A DNA stretch of 64,000 bases from LD21 sp963715785 (lineage in GTDB: Bacteria; Bacteroidota; Bacteroidia; Bacteroidales; VadinHA17). Made by a program: the position numbers and the translations under genes. The stretch lies in assembly GCA_963715785.1 (NCBI GenBank), contig OY970276.1, positions 3,472,001 to 3,536,000 on the forward strand, given 5' to 3'. Numbering within the stretch: the first letter of the stretch is position 1; every line of letters starts with the position of its first letter. Shown piece after piece: positions 62,297 through 64,000 of this stretch. The notes beneath the pieces are model-generated. The model made no database searches, was not told the origin of the DNA, and worked only from the letters and a program-made list of their open reading frames with translations.

Positions 62297-64000
62297 ATGA
62301 AACCTGAAACGCAGAAGATAAACAATGGTTACAAGGCACTGCTTATTGCTGCCAAAAATACGGTTGCACCGGAGGATATCCGCGTCATCAGGAGAGCAAT
62401 GGATCTTGCTATCCAGGCATGCGGAGATAAAATAATCCTTACTGGTGAGCCAGAGATTCTTCATGCTCTGTCAGTTGCAAGGATTATTGCAGGAGAGATG
62501 GGCCTTGGACTAACATCTATTGTCACAGCTTTACTGCATGATTCCTTTAACAATCTGGGTCTTACTGAAAAAGAACTGGAAAAAGAGTTTGGGAAGAAAG
62601 CAGTTGAGATACTGAACGGCTTTGCACGGATTACAAGCATTGACTCAATGCAGTCTTCCTACCAGGCAGAGAATTTCCGCAAATTATTACTGAGCCTGGC
62701 TGATGATGTAAGGGTTATACTGATTAAGCTTATCGAGCGGCTTGAATATATGCGTAACCTTGATAACGCGCCGGAGAAAGATAGAATACCTATGGCATCG
62801 GAAACCTATTTCCTTTATGCTCCGCTGGCTCACAGACTGGGGTTTTACAATATCAAATCGGAAATGGAGGACCTTGCTGTCAAGTATCTTGAGCCAGAAC
62901 AGTATACCTATGTCGATTGCAGGCTGAAACAAACAACCGCATCAAGGAATAAGCTGATCCGCGACTTCTCTGTCCCTGTGCAGGAAAAGCTTGAGAAGCT
63001 CGGTTTCAGATTTACTATTAAAAGCCGCACTAAATCAATACACTCTATAATGCTGAAAATGAAAAAGCAGGGTGTGGAGTTCGAAGAAGTGTACGATCTG
63101 TTTGCAATAAGGATAATTATTGATACTGAAGGAGAGAATGAAAAATCCGATTGCTGGAGGGCTTATTCAGTTGTAACTGATTTATATCAGCCCAACCCAA
63201 GCAGGCTCCGTGACTGGATTTCTGTGCCAAAATCGAATGGATATGAATCACTTCATACTACAGTAATCGGACCAAGAGGCAAATGGGTGGAAGTGCAGAT
63301 CAGGTCAGCCAGGATGGATGAAATAGCAGAAAAGGGGCTGGCAGCTCATTTCAAGTATAAGGGAATAAAGGGGGAGGGCGGTCTTGATTCCTGGTTGTCA
63401 AAGATGCGTGACATACTTGAATCTCCCGAAAAGGAAGATACTGCTTTCCTTGATCAGGTGAGGTCAGGGCTATACACTGATGAAGTTTTTGTATTCACGC
63501 CCAAAGGCGACTTGCGTCAATTGCCAGTAGGAGCGACGGTGCTCGATTTTGCCTTTGATATACACACCGATGTGGGATCATCATGTGTTGGAGGTAAGGT
63601 CAACGGCAAGAATGTCACAATAAGATATGTTTTGCAGAATGGAGATCATGTCTCGGTAATTCGATCAAAGAACCAGAAACCTAAGCAGGATTGGTTATCA
63701 TTCGTGGTTACCTCGAAGGCAAAAACTAAGATCAAGCAAGTCCTGAACGAAGAAAAAACAAAGGCAGCTGCCGAAGGCAAAGAGATTCTGATGAGAAGGA
63801 TGAAGAACTGGAAAATTGTTTATGGCGATACCCTCATTCAAAAGCTGCTGAATTTTTATAATCTGAAGACAGCCCAGGAACTATATTATCTCATTGCAGC
63901 TGAGAAGATAGAACTTCTTCAGATCAAAGAGGTGCTGCTAAAGGAAGAGACCTCAGATAGCAACGTTGTGGCGCCAGCTGTTCCGGAAAAAGATCAAAGA
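62297..64000 (+). CDS. RelA/SpoT-family (p)ppGpp synthetase with degenerate hydrolase domain (3' end beyond window)
   Basis: The first 568 codons are present. Residues 40-190 form the HD hydrolase fold, but catalytic residues are changed: HD remains (LLHD, His81-Asp82), whereas the usual Glu-Asp pair is Asn85-Asn86, and the later Asp and Asn (KLADRLHNMR in active enzymes) read KLIERLEYMR, giving Glu147 and Tyr151. The synthetase domain is intact: EEVYDLFAIRIIID, RDWISVPKSNGYESLHTTV, VEVQIRSARMDEIAEKGLAAHFKYKG. TGS domain: FTPKGDLRQLPVGATVLDFAF. The R-L-R-D motif in the synthetase resembles the RxKD signature of bifunctional Rel rather than ExDD of RelA. I infer synthesis without hydrolysis. 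Confidence 0.9.
   Translation, partial: MKPETQKINNGYKALLIAAKNTVAPEDIRVIRRAMDLAIQACGDKIILTGEPEILHALSVARIIAGEMGLGLTSIVTALLHDSFNNLGLTEKELEKEFGKKAVEILNGFARITSIDSMQSSYQAENFRKLLLSLADDVRVILIKLIERLEYMRNLDNAPEKDRIPMASETYFLYAPLAHRLGFYNIKSEMEDLAVKYLEPEQYTYVDCRLKQTTASRNKLIRDFSVPVQEKLEKLGFRFTIKSRTKSIHSIMLKMKKQGVEFEEVYDLFAIRIIIDTEGENEKSDCWRAYSVVTDLYQPNPSRLRDWISVPKSNGYESLHTTVIGPRGKWVEVQIRSARMDEIAEKGLAAHFKYKGIKGEGGLDSWLSKMRDILESPEKEDTAFLDQVRSGLYTDEVFVFTPKGDLRQLPVGATVLDFAFDIHTDVGSSCVGGKVNGKNVTIRYVLQNGDHVSVIRSKNQKPKQDWLSFVVTSKAKTKIKQVLNEEKTKAAAEGKEILMRRMKNWKIVYGDTLIQKLLNFYNLKTAQELYYLIAAEKIELLQIKEVLLKEETSDSNVVAPAVPEKDQR

Noticed and set aside
62297..64000. Classifying the Rel protein as E. coli-type RelA by an ExDD motif
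   Set aside because: The motif before the conserved VPKSNGYESLHTTV reads R-L-R-D, closer to RxKD, so only loss of hydrolase residues supports a synthetase-only role.

Overview
The window looks like a chromosomal segment of a Bacteroidota bacterium, most likely an anaerobic, fermentative relative of the Bacteroidales, probably from a metagenome or long-read assembly. Pointers to this group are TAnnTTTG -7 promoter boxes (with an upstream TTTG -33 box where complete), many MKK-type signal peptides and SxC-type lipoproteins, a TonB-plug/MG2 surface protein, outer-membrane barrels, two ECF sigma modules, DUF4252 proteins, and the NAD-linked PyrK/PyrD pair. Product names come from motif recognition by eye; no database search was possible.

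Layout. 1-5.6 kb (mostly minus strand): the 5' end of a PstS-like lipoprotein gene, a small membrane protein, queA, RNase P RNA (plus strand), a LolA-like gene, kdsA and rarA. 5.8-10.2 kb: gamma-glutamyltranspeptidase, an unknown anchored protein, an omega-amidase-like nitrilase and a small Cys/His protein. 10.2-15.8 kb: an accessory module with a 55-residue double-glycine peptide, a membrane-anchored TPR-CHAT caspase-like protease, a convergent TPR membrane protein and an ECF sigma factor. 16-33.9 kb: a mixed region with a PAS histidine kinase, methyltransferases, a LysE exporter joined to an alkA remnant, a large MG2/plug protein, tRNA-Glu, two short-period repeat arrays, an outer-membrane receptor, lipoproteins, an FtsX-type permease and a response regulator. 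33.9-38.9 kb: trehalose metabolism, including a trehalose-phosphate synthase fused to a membrane sensor region. 38.9-48.3 kb: a large FAD/Fe-S dehydrogenase and a six-gene acyl-phosphate operon (pta, 3-hydroxyacyl-CoA dehydrogenase, ackA, two ptb-like genes, buk) that would turn acyl-CoA into acetate and butyrate with ATP gain. 49-56.6 kb: proC, slyD, a dicarboxylate symporter, an 8-bp tandem repeat, an XRE regulator behind a cluster of palindromic operators, pyrK-pyrD and an Lrp regulator. 56.7-57.5 kb: ten near-identical 65/66-bp truncated tRNA-like units directly in front of an intact tRNA-Lys, bracketed by a promoter and a terminator. 57.5-64 kb: a GIY-YIG remnant, an SDR enzyme, an ECF/anti-sigma/DUF4252 module, a DUF6588-like protein and a Rel-family (p)ppGpp synthetase cut by the window edge.

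The strongest unusual items are the truncated tRNA array, the double-glycine peptide/CHAT/TPR/ECF locus, the operator cluster before the XRE gene, the sensor-fused trehalose synthase, and the Rel protein with a degraded hydrolase site. Four genes carry single-base homopolymer indels (five events). This pattern suggests residual sequencing error rather than gene decay, so intactness calls for those genes are provisional.
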